A DNA stretch of 64,000 nt from Cladopsammia gracilis. Its lineage: Eukaryota > Cnidaria > Anthozoa > Scleractinia > Dendrophylliidae. Within the stretch, counting starts at the first letter, position 1, and every line of letters starts with the position of its first letter. Below, piece by piece: positions 21,236 through 34,091 of the stretch. Made by a program: the position numbers and the translations under genes. The stretch spans positions 22,501-86,500 of the forward strand of contig JAJGOT010000449.1 in NCBI GenBank assembly GCA_022457155.1. Direction: 5' to 3'. The notes under the pieces are model-generated. The model did no database searches. It worked only from the letters and a program-made list of their open reading frames with translations, and was not told the origin of the DNA.

Positions 21236-24200
21236 TGAGCCGAGGCCAATTTGGTTGCTACGGGGGGAAATTATGAGGAGGGATGGGGGTGGCAAAACTA
21301 CTTAGATTCAATCTATCTTTAGAGAGCCCTTTTACTTAGTTAATTTTCTATGTTTTGTATCAGTTACAGTATTTTAGTAGCAATGACTTGTATGGCACTA
21401 CAATGGCGATTTTCCTATCAATCGAAATTTGGGAAAGATGTTCGAAAGTTAAAAAATATTTACTATCTTTATTTATTGATATTTAAACAAAACTAAAACA
21501 TATTGCAACGATTTTCATTTGGGATTAAAATTGATTTACTAGCAATGTTTTTAAACTGAGCCAATTAATATGTGCAGTGTATATGTGGATGTATGAGACA
21601 AAACAAGAACTTTGTGCATGTGAATAAGTTCAGTAAAAAGACTTCAGTAAAAAAGGAATGTTTTATCTAAATACTTCACTAAGGTAGACTATTGTAAAAA
21701 AGGCAAATGAAAATATTTTACTTGTCGCTTTTTCCGTCAACTAAAAAATTGTGTACCTTCGGGCAGAATGGTGTCTCTTGTGGGAATAGAGCTGGTGATT
21801 AGATTTCGTTTCCTTTTATAGCCGAAGCTGTTTTCAAAACATCTCGGCTTAAAGAAGCCTTGGTAAAAACGACAAGCGACGTGGCCCCGAAAATTGCCGA
21901 CATGAGACGTTCTGAACAGCGAGAAGCGGCTCGATTCCGCTTCAAAAATACGACAAATTACGACAGCGACTTTAGAAGGTTGTGCAATTTACCAATAAAA
22001 TTAAACATTATTGACCATATCGTTCATATCAACACCCGACGGCCAACGGTCTTTTACATGTAATGATCAATTTGTCATTGAAACGTCTACCAACCTCGTT
22101 CCCAAGGCCCCTATCTTCCTCTCTCTTGGATCGGACGTGCAGTTAGAGTACACCCTAGACTCCCGGTATACACATACATATCCGTGACCTTTGATTTTTG
22201 ATTTTTTGGCGCAAATTGGTTTTAACAAGCTTAATAATTTTCCTTCGAGCATTTTTATTTTAAAAAGAGACTTTTCTTTTTATCTTGATGAAAAATTGCA
22301 CTTTATCAAATAAAGACAAATAAGTGACAGGTCACGCGTGTGGTTTCCGTTCGAATTACACGCACCGGCTCCCCCGACGGTGTCAATTTGCGCGAGGGCA
22401 AAAGTAACGACCCTCCCCTCGGGTGAATGTCATTTTGTCTCTGTGACGCGGTCGCTAAGCTTTAGTATTCGAATTTCGTGGTACAAAAAGATGGCCAGAA
22501 TCGCTCCAAAACGGAGCCCTTTTAGAGACCGTGAAAGGGAATTTGGAAGCTAGCACGAATCGCACGGGTAGACATTTAACCTGCGGCCTCACTGGTGGCA
22601 ATTCGGGGAGCTTGAGTTGAATTGTTTAGAATTTATTGGCTTTCGCGTGGCGAGGGTTCGCTCAGAGGTCTCCAGCCTTCCCTTCTTTTATAGTGGATAG
22701 TGGGGCGAGTGACAAAAGTTGTAAAAATGCATTTAAACCGGTCAGGATACATCAAGAGACAATAAAGTAAAGGTGAGAAGACTTTGTGTAATGTGTAGTG
22801 TGTAATATTTTCGATTTTTCTATCGCTTATCAATTCCGTGACAAATCGTATTATTACCTAGTATATTTCATTACTGTGCACTGGCTTCGAATCTGTAACT
22901 TGATGTCACTCACATCACGATCATCTGCCTGTGGGATCATCCAATTTAAATCTTTGATGTGTGCCACAACGCATCGGATAAATGTTTACGCTTATCCGCG
23001 TTTGTAGATCTTTATATATAAGATATAAACATCTAAGAATTTTACGGAGATTTTAAAGAAGAAAAGAACTGATCCATGACCTATGGTCGCTACAATGTCT
23101 GTCATTGATCGATCAGATTCCGTTCACGCATATTCATTGCTATTTTAAGACTTAAATTCAGTCAGGAAGTCAAGACAAAAAAGTGCATATCCTTAGAATT
23201 CCTCTATTCCTCAAAGAAAGAATTGAGCAAATACATATTTTTCCAACGTTAATTTCATTTTTACAGTTTTGAGATTCGCTCATTCCTGTTCTTTTATTAT
23301 CTTCCGGAAACCGGACATTCCACACGTTGTATGTTGTTATCGCTATCGATATGAAATGTTTTGGAAAGTGAAGCGGACATTGATTTTTCTTTTGTGGAGA
23401 GTTGAAAAAGAAATGGCTGCATAAGTTAATGTTATACATGAATGGGTTATTTGCGAATATATAGTAGTTCTGTCTTTTTTTATTCGAAAGTCGAGAGTTT
23501 TCTATTTCCGGTATCATGTGTTTAGTAACTATTAGAGATTAAATGGGTCTGCTTTAAACCTCAAAATATAGTGTTGACAGTGTCTTCTTGACGACCCCCG
23601 GGGTCACGACCGCAGTAAAATTTCGTAAAATATTCTATTAAGATCCAAGTCTTATGCGATAGTCATATATTGGAATAGTGGGATCTTGCAATTGTTTTTT
23701 AATAGCTCCTCAGAGTTTATTTCGCGTGTAAGTGTAATGTGTTTCTCGGAGTTAGGCAGTATATCCATTGTCAGAAGTATAGCATCATTACATACGGTTT
23801 TAAATATTTGAATCTCCAGCATGATAGCTGTACACTTTAATCAAGTTTCCCGGAAAGTGACATCATGAAACTTAGCGCCCCAATTTCTCAAATTATAACA
23901 TTTGTACTAAAGTAATCAAACATGCGGGATTCCTGACCGCAGTATTTTTCAAAACCTTTTTCTGATCTGCCGGAGATACAGGCAAGGTTGTCCGTTGTTG
24001 CATTATTATGCAGTATTACTTTATTTTGTATTAAATTTTCCACCGCAGAAATATACTCGCGCAGAAAAAATTACTTGTTTTAATGATGTATATCGGCTTA
24101 ACAAGAACTTTTCAACAGTGAATATATTGCTATCATAACTCCGAGGCGACCGGCACAACAGTCATCTGTATTCCCGATTCAACTCCACACACGTCCTCAA

Positions 24201-24355
24201 AAGAACCAGAGACTGTTATCATAATACTGATACATTTTTACAACAACGTACAATAATTCACTCACTAGTTTTCTGGTTGTTTATGTTCATATTGGCGCCA
24301 GAACAGCAACCATATAACTAGGGAGAACTATAAAAACCTCCGGTCAGGAAGTGAA
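21236..24355. other. Intergenic, no recognised gene
   Basis: Several short frames (for example around 21860-22063, 22338-22553 and 23170-23517) show no domain, no splice-consistent neighbours and ordinary composition. I see nothing else supportable. Confidence 0.4.
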
Positions 24356-24360
24356 ATTAT

Positions 24361-25107
24361 TTAATACCGATGCCTTGGATTTTATTTATACTTAACCAGA
24401 AATCCGCAAACATTTCCTCCCTGCAGAAATTTAAGCTGTCCCGACCGCGCACAAAAATTTCCTCCCGCAAAACAAATTCAGTCAAAATTTCCTTGTGCAC
24501 GGTAGCTAAACCAATAAAACTATGACGTCTTTCCCATACTATTGCATACAAACGCAAAGTTCATGCTATTTTGCTCTGCCATATCACTCATATTAAAACA
24601 CAAACTTTCCCATCCAATAACGTCTCCATTCGTAAAAATAGACCGTGAAATTCTCAAACTACGTTTCCCAAGAAAACGTATTTGACCTATTTTTACCATT
24701 CTCGAAAGCAGCTTGAATGGCTTTACGACAAATGATTGAAAATTTGATATATTGATACGTAACGTGAGATATCGAAACTAAGAACTTTAATATCTTTGCG
24801 GTGACGTAATGTGAAATATGACAAGTTCATCACAAGTTCTGACATCCCAATACCCTAGGGAAATTAACAATAGGACCGGGGGTGTTCCTCAAATATTTTA
24901 GTGACGGTATGTGACGCCCTTCTTGAAATCCTAACCGCTTTAACCAACCATATCCTCAATGCCCTAATATAGCTTCTATGAAGAAGAAAGAAGAAACTCC
25001 CCCCCCGGAAAAAAGTCCACAAAAATTTGTTAACAGCTTTTGCCCCTTTTTTATCTCGTAATTTCGAAATCTCGCTTAATGCGCATGCGCATTAACGAGA
25101 TAAAAAG
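24361..25107 (+). repeat. Dispersed repeat R1, single copy
   Basis: Shares ordered blocks with 51466-52566: TTCCTTGTGCACGGTAGCTA, ACTATGACGTCTTTCCCATA, CACAAGTTCTGACATCCCAA, AATACCCTAGGGAAATTAAC and the terminal palindrome TTAATGCGCATGCGCATTAA. Non-coding. Private differences include loss of the internal CAAACCGTAATAGCAATG block. Confidence 0.85.
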
Positions 25108-25219
25108 GAGTCGGTGGCAGAATATCTCGAAGAAACTGGAAAACCACTGGAATGACCACTTGTCAGGGTTTTTCTGCTGGGGCAGGGACGCCAACATTTA
25201 TCCTTTGTAACCTTCCCTG

Positions 25220-25670
25220 GTGAGAATCTGAAGGATCTTTAAGAATCCTTAAAAATCTGCATGAGGATCTTTTAAATTCCTGTAACATCCTCAATAATCT
25301 TGCCAAGATCTTCAAGGATCCTTTAAATTCTTGGCAAAGGATCTTTAAAAATCTTCAAAGTTCCTTGCAAGATCCTTTACAGGATCATATTAAGATCCTT
25401 GAAAGATCCTTATAAATTCTTGAGGATCTTAAAGGATCCCTGCAAAGATCCTCACAAGGATATTTTGCTAGGATCCTTGTAATATCTTCATCAATTCCTT
25501 AAGGATCTTTGTAAAAAAATTCTACAATAAATTGCAGATGAAGAATCTTTGAGGATCTTTCAAAGATCCTGTGAGGATCCTTTAAAGATCTTTATCTTTA
25601 AGGATCTTTGACAGGTCTTTGAAGATCTTCAAAGATCCCTGAAGATCCTGTGAGGATTTTCACCTCTCTG
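25220..25670. repeat. Degenerate GATC-rich repeat field
   Basis: Dozens of AGGATCTT, AAGATCCT and TTGAAGATC variants occur in both orientations with irregular 8-20-bp spacing and no fixed unit. Because GGATCC/AGATCT-like words are self-complementary, the stretch could fold extensively. No coding potential. Confidence 0.85.
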
Positions 25671-25812
25671 CCTTCCCTTCGGCTTGGTACATTCTTTTCT
25701 CATCGTCCAAGTTTGAAGCAAGCTCATCTGACAAATATTCGTTAATGGTCAACCAGCCGTACTCGCTTTGACGTGTTTCGAAACTAACTCGGTACCTGAT
25801 TGAACAGCCACT

Positions 25813-26060
25813 TTAACTTTTTCGTATCAATTCATGTAAGGCATGGTCCATTTGTTGCTGATTTCCTTTCCTCTTACATGTGTAGTTCTCCCGGCGAGCC
25901 TTTTTAAAAGCCTGTTGGACAGTCGAACTATTTTCCTCAGAGAAACACTTTGAAAATTCACTAAGCCAAGATTCAATAACTTGGGTAAGTTTATCAGTTA
26001 AAGAATTAATCGAAACAGAAGACTGAATAGCCAAACTTATAGATGGATCCACAGCTTTGA
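25813..26060 (-). pseudogene. DIRS-like gag fragment (minus copy)
   Basis: Minus-strand residues DPSISLAIQSSVSINSLTDK, a Ser/Thr-rich coiled segment (QVIESWLSEFSKCFSEENSS) and QQAFKKARRENYTCKRKGNQQQ. A charged Arg-Lys-Gly-Asn-Gln box after a helical region is reminiscent of the ORF1/gag of DIRS or Ngaro tyrosine-recombinase retroelements, but this is a resemblance from memory and unproven. No reverse transcriptase or recombinase lies nearby. It is paired with an inverted, diverged copy at 26360-26560. Confidence 0.4.
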
Positions 26061-26359
26061 CGCTTGGGCCAGCACATGCTCGTGTTTCCACAGTGTCATT
26101 CATGTTAAAAAAAGTGGTGCGGTGAAGATTATGTGACGAACGTATTTTATACACACCATTTACACTTCAACATTACATACAAGTAACACCGACAAGAATT
26201 AAAATTATTTCCATTTACAGTAGGTGTTTGAAAGTCTCTTGTTCTATCCATTCTGTCGAGACGAGCAGGTTCAAGGTTTTTGTCTGTTGTTGCACCACTT
26301 TTTTACATGAACGACACCGAGGAAACAGGAGCATGTGCTGGCCCTTAATTCTACAAGCA

Positions 26360-26560
26360 GATCCTTCTATAAGCGCAGCTATTCAGTCTTCTGCTTCCGT
26401 TTCGATTAGTTCTTTAACTGATAAACTTACCCAAGTTATTGAATCTCAGCTTAGCAAATTTTCAAAGCGTTTCTCTGAGGAAAATAGTTTGACCATCCAA
26501 CAGGCTTTTAAAAAGGCTTGCCGCAAGAACTATAGATGTAAGATGAAAGGAAATCAGTAA
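26360..26560 (+). pseudogene. DIRS-like gag fragment (plus copy)
   Basis: Encodes DPSISAAIQSSASVSISSLT, then TQVIESQLSKFSKRFSEENS and QQAFKKACRKNYRCKMKGNQ before a stop. It is clearly homologous to the minus-strand fragment 300 bp to the left, giving an inverted pair. The pair differs at about one residue in four, so the duplication is not recent or the two came from different family members. Confidence 0.4.
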
Positions 26561-26656
26561 AAAATTTACTCCGCTTTAACGAATAATTTTTATTTGTCAG
26601 ATGAATGGAGTTAGTTTCTAGAGAAACTGTGGTGCTGCGTCGGTGGGGGGATGAAA

Positions 26657-26857
26657 CACGAGAATTTAGTTTTATCGACTAAGTCGATAAGGTAAATTGA
26701 TCACCGTAAAAATATTCAAATAGCTGACGTTTCGAGCTCAAGCCCTTCGTCGGAGCAAAACCGACGAAGGGCTAATGCTCGAAACGTCAGCTATTTGAAT
26801 CTTTTTATGGTGGTCAGTTTACCTTATCGACTCAGTCGATAAAACTAAATTCTCGTG
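26657..26857. repeat. Imperfect palindrome, about 97-bp arms
   Basis: Arms 26657-26753 and 26761-26857 around AGCAAAA. The inner arm ends CCGACGAAGGGCTAATGCTC followed by GAAACGTCAGC, the same stem-loop-GAAACGT layout as the palindrome at 6406-6595, with CCGACGA in place of CTGAAGA. Outer arms contain ATCGACT(A/C)AGTCGATAA. Differences between arms are scattered substitutions. Confidence 0.8.
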
Positions 26858-27119
26858 ATTTGTCAGATGATTTGTCTCGTGATTTGTCAGATGAGCTTGC
26901 TTCAAACTCGGACGATGAAAGGAGGGCGATTTCAAAGGACGATTACAAAGGATAAATGCCGGCGTCCCCGTCCTGGCAGAAAAACCCCGACAAGTGGTCA
27001 TTCCAGTGTTTTTCCAGTTTTTTCAAAACATTCTGCCACCAACTCCGCTACCCGCAAGGAGATTAACCCTGTTCGTCGGGTGGGCCCTTGCTTCAAGAAA
27101 AGAATTCAACTCCTTTTTC

Positions 27120-27435
27120 GATACTAGCTTTGTTTTTTTTTCTTCGTTTATGGTGTCACACTCAGGCCATAATCCAATTATCTCCGTGAATATTGTTGTT
27201 CATATTATTATCCTATGTTAGTGCAGAATTTAAAATTTATCTTACAGGTTAATTTAACATTTCTCCTTTAATTAATAGGCCAGGTACCTGCAGCCTATGA
27301 ATTGAATTATGCCAAAATGGCATTAAAGATCTGACAAAATGCTGTCATTTGCTGAACTGAAGCTGCAATCTGCAGTCAGTATAAATGTGGTCACTCAAAG
27401 ATCTGATAACATGCTATCACCTGCCTGTAAATAAG
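27120..27435 (-). repeat. Right arm of the 310-bp dispersed inverted repeat
   Basis: Reverse-complement partner of 19390-19705. Here it starts beside ATACTAGCTTTGTTTTTT and ends near GATCTGATAACATGCTATCA. Confidence 0.65.
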
Positions 27436-30400
27436 ATTTTACATTATGAAAAAACTAGTGGAAACTACATGTAAAGCTCATTAATTTTTTTAATAACAAT
27501 TTAAAGGCAATATGAATACCATAAAATCCCAGTTATACATGTTGGCCCTGGGCTTATACAAATTTTTAAGAGTTTATACACAACTGCAGGATGGTAAGCA
27601 CAAAAATATTGTGATACAGTACTGTTCAATTATTTCAGTCAGTTTATGTTCTTTACATGCATGTAAAGAATTGTTGTGGATATGTGGAAGCTTACATCCA
27701 GAAGGGGTTATAACTGGGAGAATTTTGTGGGCCTATAACCCGGGTGGACTTATACACGTACATGTAATCGGGATTTTAAGTTTACAATAAACATGAGTAT
27801 GGAAAATCCAGTGACAAGTAATATGGACTTTAAATCAAAGGTTCCCTATTAATGCAGTGATCACAATCCAATTTCTCCAGAGAATATCAATAAAACACAG
27901 CCACGAGTTTAAGAGAATGAGGAACTGGTAAAAAACAGCAGTCACCAGGGGACAATGAATAAAATGATGGTCTCAATAAACACCTGGTTCAAATTTTTCT
28001 GGGTTAACAAGACCAAGTTTAAAACAAAGATCAGGGACATTTAACTAAAGAAAACACACAATGCACCATAAATTTAGGTGCAGTTTATCAGATTTCACCA
28101 TGAATGCTTGGCATGGTAAATTAATTATGTCTACATCAAAAGAAAACAACACCAAATTATGTTATTCCATACAGTAGTCAACTAAAACACTGATTTTAGA
28201 TCAGACCTAAGGATCCCATTTGAATAATGTTTGGTACTGCAGCAAAATATTAACACATTGTACATGTACATGTACATGTAGGTGTACATGTAGGTGCCCA
28301 TGTCAGTTACTTAGGTACCAAATTACTGCCAGGCTCCTGTTAGAAAACAGCCTTAATGTGTATGGACATATAACATCAATTATTCTCTTACCATAAAAAG
28401 CTCTCCTTGAATCTCTTTGAATGATACCATTTCTAACTAGAGAAAAGAAATCACAATATTAAATATGTTATGTATTTCAAATTGCGAAAATATGAAGCAT
28501 ATACTCCCACATCATTAAATAAAATTAAAATTAACATTAAATATATTATCCTCAGAACCACTATTTAATATTACATGTACCAGTGAATAGATGGGTATGG
28601 TTAATGTGAATAATATACATGAACATTGTCTTAAGAATAAAAACTGACTTGAAAATGCAGTTTAAAAAAGGAGGATTTTACCATCTTCCCAGCATGCATT
28701 GCAAGCAAACTATATTATCAAATGACGGTGACATGCAAGCAGCTCATTTTACACAGACGCTGTTGAGGTTGGAGGTCAGTTGGTCATAGCAGAAATATTT
28801 CAAAATAAATGTTAACCTATTTATTCTATTTACCTTTACAGAATATTAATATTTTTCCATTTCGGGTTATGTTTACAGTTTGATTTAAGGTTGCTTAAAT
28901 TCCCAGAGGGGCCAAAATCCTCGATCAGCATCGCGTGTTAAACACTTGAAATCTCTTCACAGATTCATGGAATCAATAAACCTTCTTGCCATTTCAAAAC
29001 AATGCTGGCTTAAATTAAAAGAAATATCTGTATATTACTTGCCTTCAGTTTGACTTACATTTGTATTGAATCTAACACCGGTGAACAGAGCTGGTGAAAT
29101 AATTCCCGCTAATAAAAATATAAAACAACAGCTACTCAGCTCATCTACTCAGCATGCAACTGACCTGCTGCGTTTGTTTATGGTTACCATTTTTAGTTCA
29201 AAATCGACCTTCGCTTTTCTCACAATTCTGAATTTTCTATGGTATGAGCATTAACCATTCAGTTTTATTTCATCTTACTGTAGATTTTGCTGTGACCAAC
29301 ATAAAACTCTAATCAGAAGTCATTCACAGGAATTTTACTCAAAGCATGCTGGAATGATGGTATAATATCCTCCTTATAGTGTACATGTACATTTCTGTGA
29401 ACCCAAAATTGCCTAGCTTGCACTTTATACTGATACTTAAATTTTCAAGTTGCACTTTTATGTAAACCTACACCACTGTACATGTGTTAGAAAAACACCT
29501 TCATCTCTCTCCACAGTTACATGTACATTTGGTTATTTATTACTCAGCATGTGTTGCTTTTGACTGATTAAAATATTTGATTTCACATTGGGAGTTTAAA
29601 AAGAATGATGCAATCCATTCACAATTACAGTGTATGAACATTATTTTTTAGAATGTGCAGGAAGAGGTCACTAATATTTTTTAACTTTAATTCTCCATAG
29701 TACAATGTACAAAGTGTCAATCCCACTCATCAAGACCAACAGGGTTTTTTATGTAAGGTTACTGTCTTTAAGTGATCAACCAAGTTACAATCTTGGATGT
29801 TATAAAATTCAGACTGAAGATTGCAGACTGGCATAAGTGCGTAATTATTAGTATCAAGTGTAGTCTGCTGACTGGGTATAAAATGCAGACTAAGACCAAA
29901 ACTGTCACTTCATGCTAATTTATGACTTAATCTATCAAGCAATCTGCTGCAAAACTGTCCTTCTAAGCCTTCGAGTCTACTCAGATGTCTCATATTTTCT
30001 TCTTTCTGACAGTATTCTATTTTCCACAATCACACAGGATAACTGTGAACATCTTCACATCTTTAATCTGTAATGTTATGAAAATGAATTGTATGGAGTA
30101 CCTATCAGAGATAGGTACTCAGAGATGGTCAGCACACAGCTGCACACCGCTGTAGGCACTAAGAAATAGTTTTGGTCTTACAACTGTATATTAATGTAGT
30201 CAGCATTTTATACTGTCTGGAGTCCAAAATCTAAAGTAGCTATAATGACTTTTATATATTACACAACATAGCTTTTGACGGCACAAATAAGCAACAGAAC
30301 AAGTCAAATATGCCGTGTTATGACACTTGTCTGACCATAGGCTAACAACAACAAACAACAACAACTTTATTTGTACTCCACATTGATTTACATTATATAA

Positions 30401-30561
30401 ACACTACTGTTAAATATAGAGAGAGTACGGGCTGCCCATAAAGGAAAAGGGAAAACATTAAAAAAAAATTCAAAAAATTAGATGTGGGAAAGATGATTGT
30501 TGTAGTAATGACAGGTGAACTATATAAAAAACAACATGTACATGTACAACAAACAATTTAA
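27436..30561. other. AT-rich intergenic region, no recognised gene
   Basis: Contains an (ACATGT)n-like patch at about 28261-28295 and an AAC-rich tract at 30345-30372. Short frames have no recognisable domain. Could include introns of a host gene, but no exon was identified. Confidence 0.4.
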
Positions 30562-30668
30562 TCAGTGGAAAGTTGTGTAATGGGGCTGGGCATTTTTACT
30601 CGTCAGTTTTTATTTTTTCTCACCTGATTTGTAAAAATACAAAGCTGCATTACACAACTTTTCGCTGA
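30562..30668. mobile_element. Hairpin MITE, copy 1
   Basis: The ends are inverted: TCAGTGGAAAGTTGTGTAAT at left, and the right end read on minus gives TCAGCGAAAAGTTGTGTAAT. The 107-bp unit folds into one long stem. A second member is at 33739-33824. Confidence 0.7.
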
Positions 30669-31390
30669 ATTATAACCGCTATTGATACTGACCAGTCACA
30701 ATACAATCTGCATATTTAAGCTTAATTTATACTTAAAGGGAGGGTTTCATGGTTCAGCGCATGTGCAAGCTATGATGTAACCCATTTAACTTCATTGTTT
30801 ACACCAATCAGAAGTGAATAGATAACTCTGGTGGGAAATTTGCCCATGAAAATACCACAGTCAGTCAGCTGATTGAATGGATGATTACACATACATACTG
30901 TACCCATGTGAGCCATGAAAACCACCAGAAAATAGAATAAATCCTTCCGGTCAAAGGTTTTATCCAGTGTTGACTTTGTCGGTGTAATCCATTGAAATTT
31001 TCTGTGAATTTTGACCATCCTTCACTTTGTTTGGACTAATTATAGTATGTCATTATTGAAGTAAATGTGAGTGGTTTTTTAACCAATAAAATTGGTAAGA
31101 AAGCAAATAAAGCATTTTAATCTGTGTATATTCGCCGAACTGTGAAACCATCCCTTTAATGCTGTTGTTTTAAATACTTAATATTTCTCAGAGTTATACA
31201 CGTGCGCTTAATACAAAGCTGTATTTAAACGTACAGTATCACTGGACAGTTTGAAACGTTGAAGGCATTTCCAGGTAAAGGCAACTGCCATGAGAACAAG
31301 GCCCCTTCACGTATTGAAAAGCTTTGCAGGTATAAACGTACATGTAAATATTAACGTGTGTTCATGTATTGATTGACCTGTGTTCTTGTA

Positions 31391-31394
<4 letters not shown>
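30669..31394. other. No recognised gene
   Basis: Intergenic AT-rich sequence; the minus-strand frame at 30770-31018 has no domain that I recognise. Confidence 0.35.
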
Positions 31395-31425
<31 letters not shown>

Positions 31426-31709
31426 GGGGAACTCCGGGGGCGCTCGTCGGCAATTTTCATAAAACACCCTAAAAGGTACCAGAATAATTTTTACCACTAA
31501 GAGGTATCAATTCAAAAACAACACATGTCATATTCTGTCATATTTTTTCGGCTCATACCCTAAAAGGTACAGCGATAATTCTAACGGTAGTCATTTCAGA
31601 TTTCAGTACCCTAAGCGGTAGCAATCTACAAATTATGACCCCTGAAAGGTACGACGAGCACCCTCGTCATTTTTATATGGGAGTCCCCCCCCCCCCCCCC
31701 CCCCCCCCG
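31395..31709. mobile_element. Poly(G)/poly(C)-ended repeat element
   Basis: Opens with about 30 Gs (31396-31425) and closes with about 24 Cs (31686-31709). The interior has four CCCTAAAAGGTAC-like units (31471, 31558, 31608 and 31641 approximately), and both ends carry GCTCGTCG or CGACGAGC plus an ACTCC/GGAGT box. Inverted ends and internal repeats indicate a non-autonomous mobile unit with homopolymer termini. Confidence 0.65.
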
Positions 31710-33319
31710 GCTTGTAACTCTCTATAAAATATACCCTAATGTACATTTCTCAAAACTGATCTTTTTCGATTCATTTTCTATCAAGTTGTGGCAGTTTAAA
31801 GTGAAATATATCCCACTATTCTTGTGAAACTAAACTGATTTGATTATTTACATGTAGCTTTCGAAAATCAATTGAACAAACATTGTCACAATTCATGCCA
31901 GAAATGCACCCATGGTTGACAATACAAATCAAATCGAAGCGCTCCCCAGCGGTAAAACATACCTGCAAAGATGCGTGGGTTCTTCTTCATTCTTTTAAGG
32001 CGTTTTGTATTGATATTTCCACTGAATAAAGCCGTTTTAAGGCCCGAAGCCTCGCGTGAAGTCAAAACTCGACCGTTGAAAATATCCCGCCTTCGCCGCC
32101 TTCGGGTCAGCGGCCTTCATTATTCAGCGGTAGATGCGTCATTTATAGGGACATAGATTGTACCCTTTCATACGCCCGAGTTGCATGTTACCGGAAAGAT
32201 TTTGGAGAATTAATAACCTCCCCGTTTCCAAGGAGTCACTGAGGAGAATCCTGCTTCTGCTTATGTTATTTCGCTCCTAGAATAACTGAAAAATTTATTG
32301 TTATATTTCCCCAGGATCCTCATAAAGGGTAAAACATTTTCAGGTGCTCACGGGATACCATTTACTCAATCCACTGAAACTGAACATCTGGAATAGACTA
32401 CGCAACTTTTACGAATCTTTCTTTGAAATTTAAATTTGGACTATTTGATTATATCATTTTTGACTTTATCAATGCTGGAACAATTTCAATAAGGGGACCG
32501 GACTTGTTTTACATGAGAGTCCTAACGCATGTCACGCGTAACGCATCACATGCGCGACATCATTTTCAAGGAAATTCTTCGTACTTTTAAAATATTTCGG
32601 CAAGCTCTTCTATCTATACCGAACGCTAAGTAATCTTGACGTTGGCTCTGTCTGTTGTTGCATTTCCCGAATGCTGCCGCAATCAACAATATGCCCGAGT
32701 GCACGATCTTGAAAAGCGCTTCTTTTACAGGAATTTATCGAGTGAGGTGCGGGATTGTGGAAAATTGGTTCTATTCTTTTCAATTCTTTTTAGAACGAGG
32801 CATTGAGACAATGAGCTCTATTCTTATTCAATGCGATGCAAATTAGTATATTCCAATTTTCTGCAATCCCGCACCTTGGAGGATTTATCAGTCTCGCTAC
32901 TTTCATTTACACGACTTTAAAGGGTTACATGATTGTTACACTGGTGTCTAGAGTCTCCCTTTTTCAATGACATGGTGTTTGATAAGTATGTAGTTTTTTA
33001 ATCCGATGGTATGGTGGAAGTCCTATGTAATTTATCAGTGTTCACGTATTTCACAGCCTCCTGTTTCCATTTACCTTCAATAACATGGTGCCGGTGCATT
33101 TCAGTGTTTCAACGGCACCCGTATTTTAGCGTGAGTTTTTGGAATCTTCATAACTCGAGCCGTTATTGGAAACTTAAAACAGTTAACGAATAATTGTAAA
33201 AGAGTGAAGCAGGGGAAACTGACTTTAGTTCTAGTTATCAAGAAGTTCGATACTGATACTCGCACTGTACACAGTTTCAATACTGAGCCCTCCTTTTCTC
33301 ACTTACATAAATCATTATT
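31710..33319. other. No recognised gene
   Basis: Ordinary intergenic sequence. Small frames at 31971-32156 and 32655-32846 have no support beyond length. Confidence 0.35.
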
Positions 33320-33700
33320 TAGTGACTATTTACGGTACATTTACATGATCCATTGAAACATGTAAATTAAATTTACAGGGTTCTCGAATCCCCCTTCAGT
33401 CTGGTAAACCATTTACATGATATTTACAGGATGTTTCGAAAAATTTACATGTCTTGTATACTGTAAATCTACCGAAAACAATTTACATGTTGTTTACATG
33501 TTCGGCAAATTATAGCCTTAGAAAATGACACTGTAAATGGCAATTTACAGTACATTTACATGATCCATTGAAACATGTAAATTTCTTGTAAATTTTAATT
33601 TACAAAGCATTAACATGTAAATTATAATTTACAAATCATGTAAATCCAAATTTACATTTTGTAAATTGGATTTACATGACCTGTAAATTTTCAACTTTTC
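33320..33700. repeat. CATGTAAAT/ATTTACATG tract, second locus
   Basis: More than a dozen TTTACATG and CATGTAAAT words in mixed orientation, including a repeated CATTTACATGATCCATTGAA (33340 and 33554). Its right edge, read on minus, is CACTGGAAAAGTTGAAAATT, the same edge as the satellite region at about 17830. Confidence 0.8.
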
Positions 33701-33738
33701 CAGTGATATTTCTGTCGTACTGTATAATAAACATTTAT

Positions 33739-33824
33739 TCAGTAAAAAGTTGTGTAATACAGTTGCCTTGGGCATTTTTACTACAGTCAGTAAATACCCA
33801 GCCGTATTACACAACTTTACGCTG
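33739..33824. mobile_element. Hairpin MITE, copy 2
   Basis: Left TCAGTAAAAAGTTGTGTAAT; right end on minus TCAGCGTAAAGTTGTGTAAT. It is 86 bp long and shares ends and the inner GGGCATTTTTACT with the copy at 30562. Confidence 0.7.
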
Positions 33825-34055
33825 AGGGTAAGCGCATTTTTTTGCTGTCCCCTCAAACTCTATATATTTAGTATGAACCCTCCCAACACCACAATTAGCA
33901 CCTTTGAAAAGCAGGCCATGTGATGTACGCATGTTTATTTGGAGGATTTACTTGAATGGCGCAGATTTTGCTTCAACATTGTTGAAGTTCTTTTCTGGAC
34001 TATAGTCTATGGAATATGTTAAATGAATTATAATATATTATTTCCGGTTTCACTT

Positions 34056-34057
<2 letters not shown>

Positions 34058-34091
<34 letters not shown>

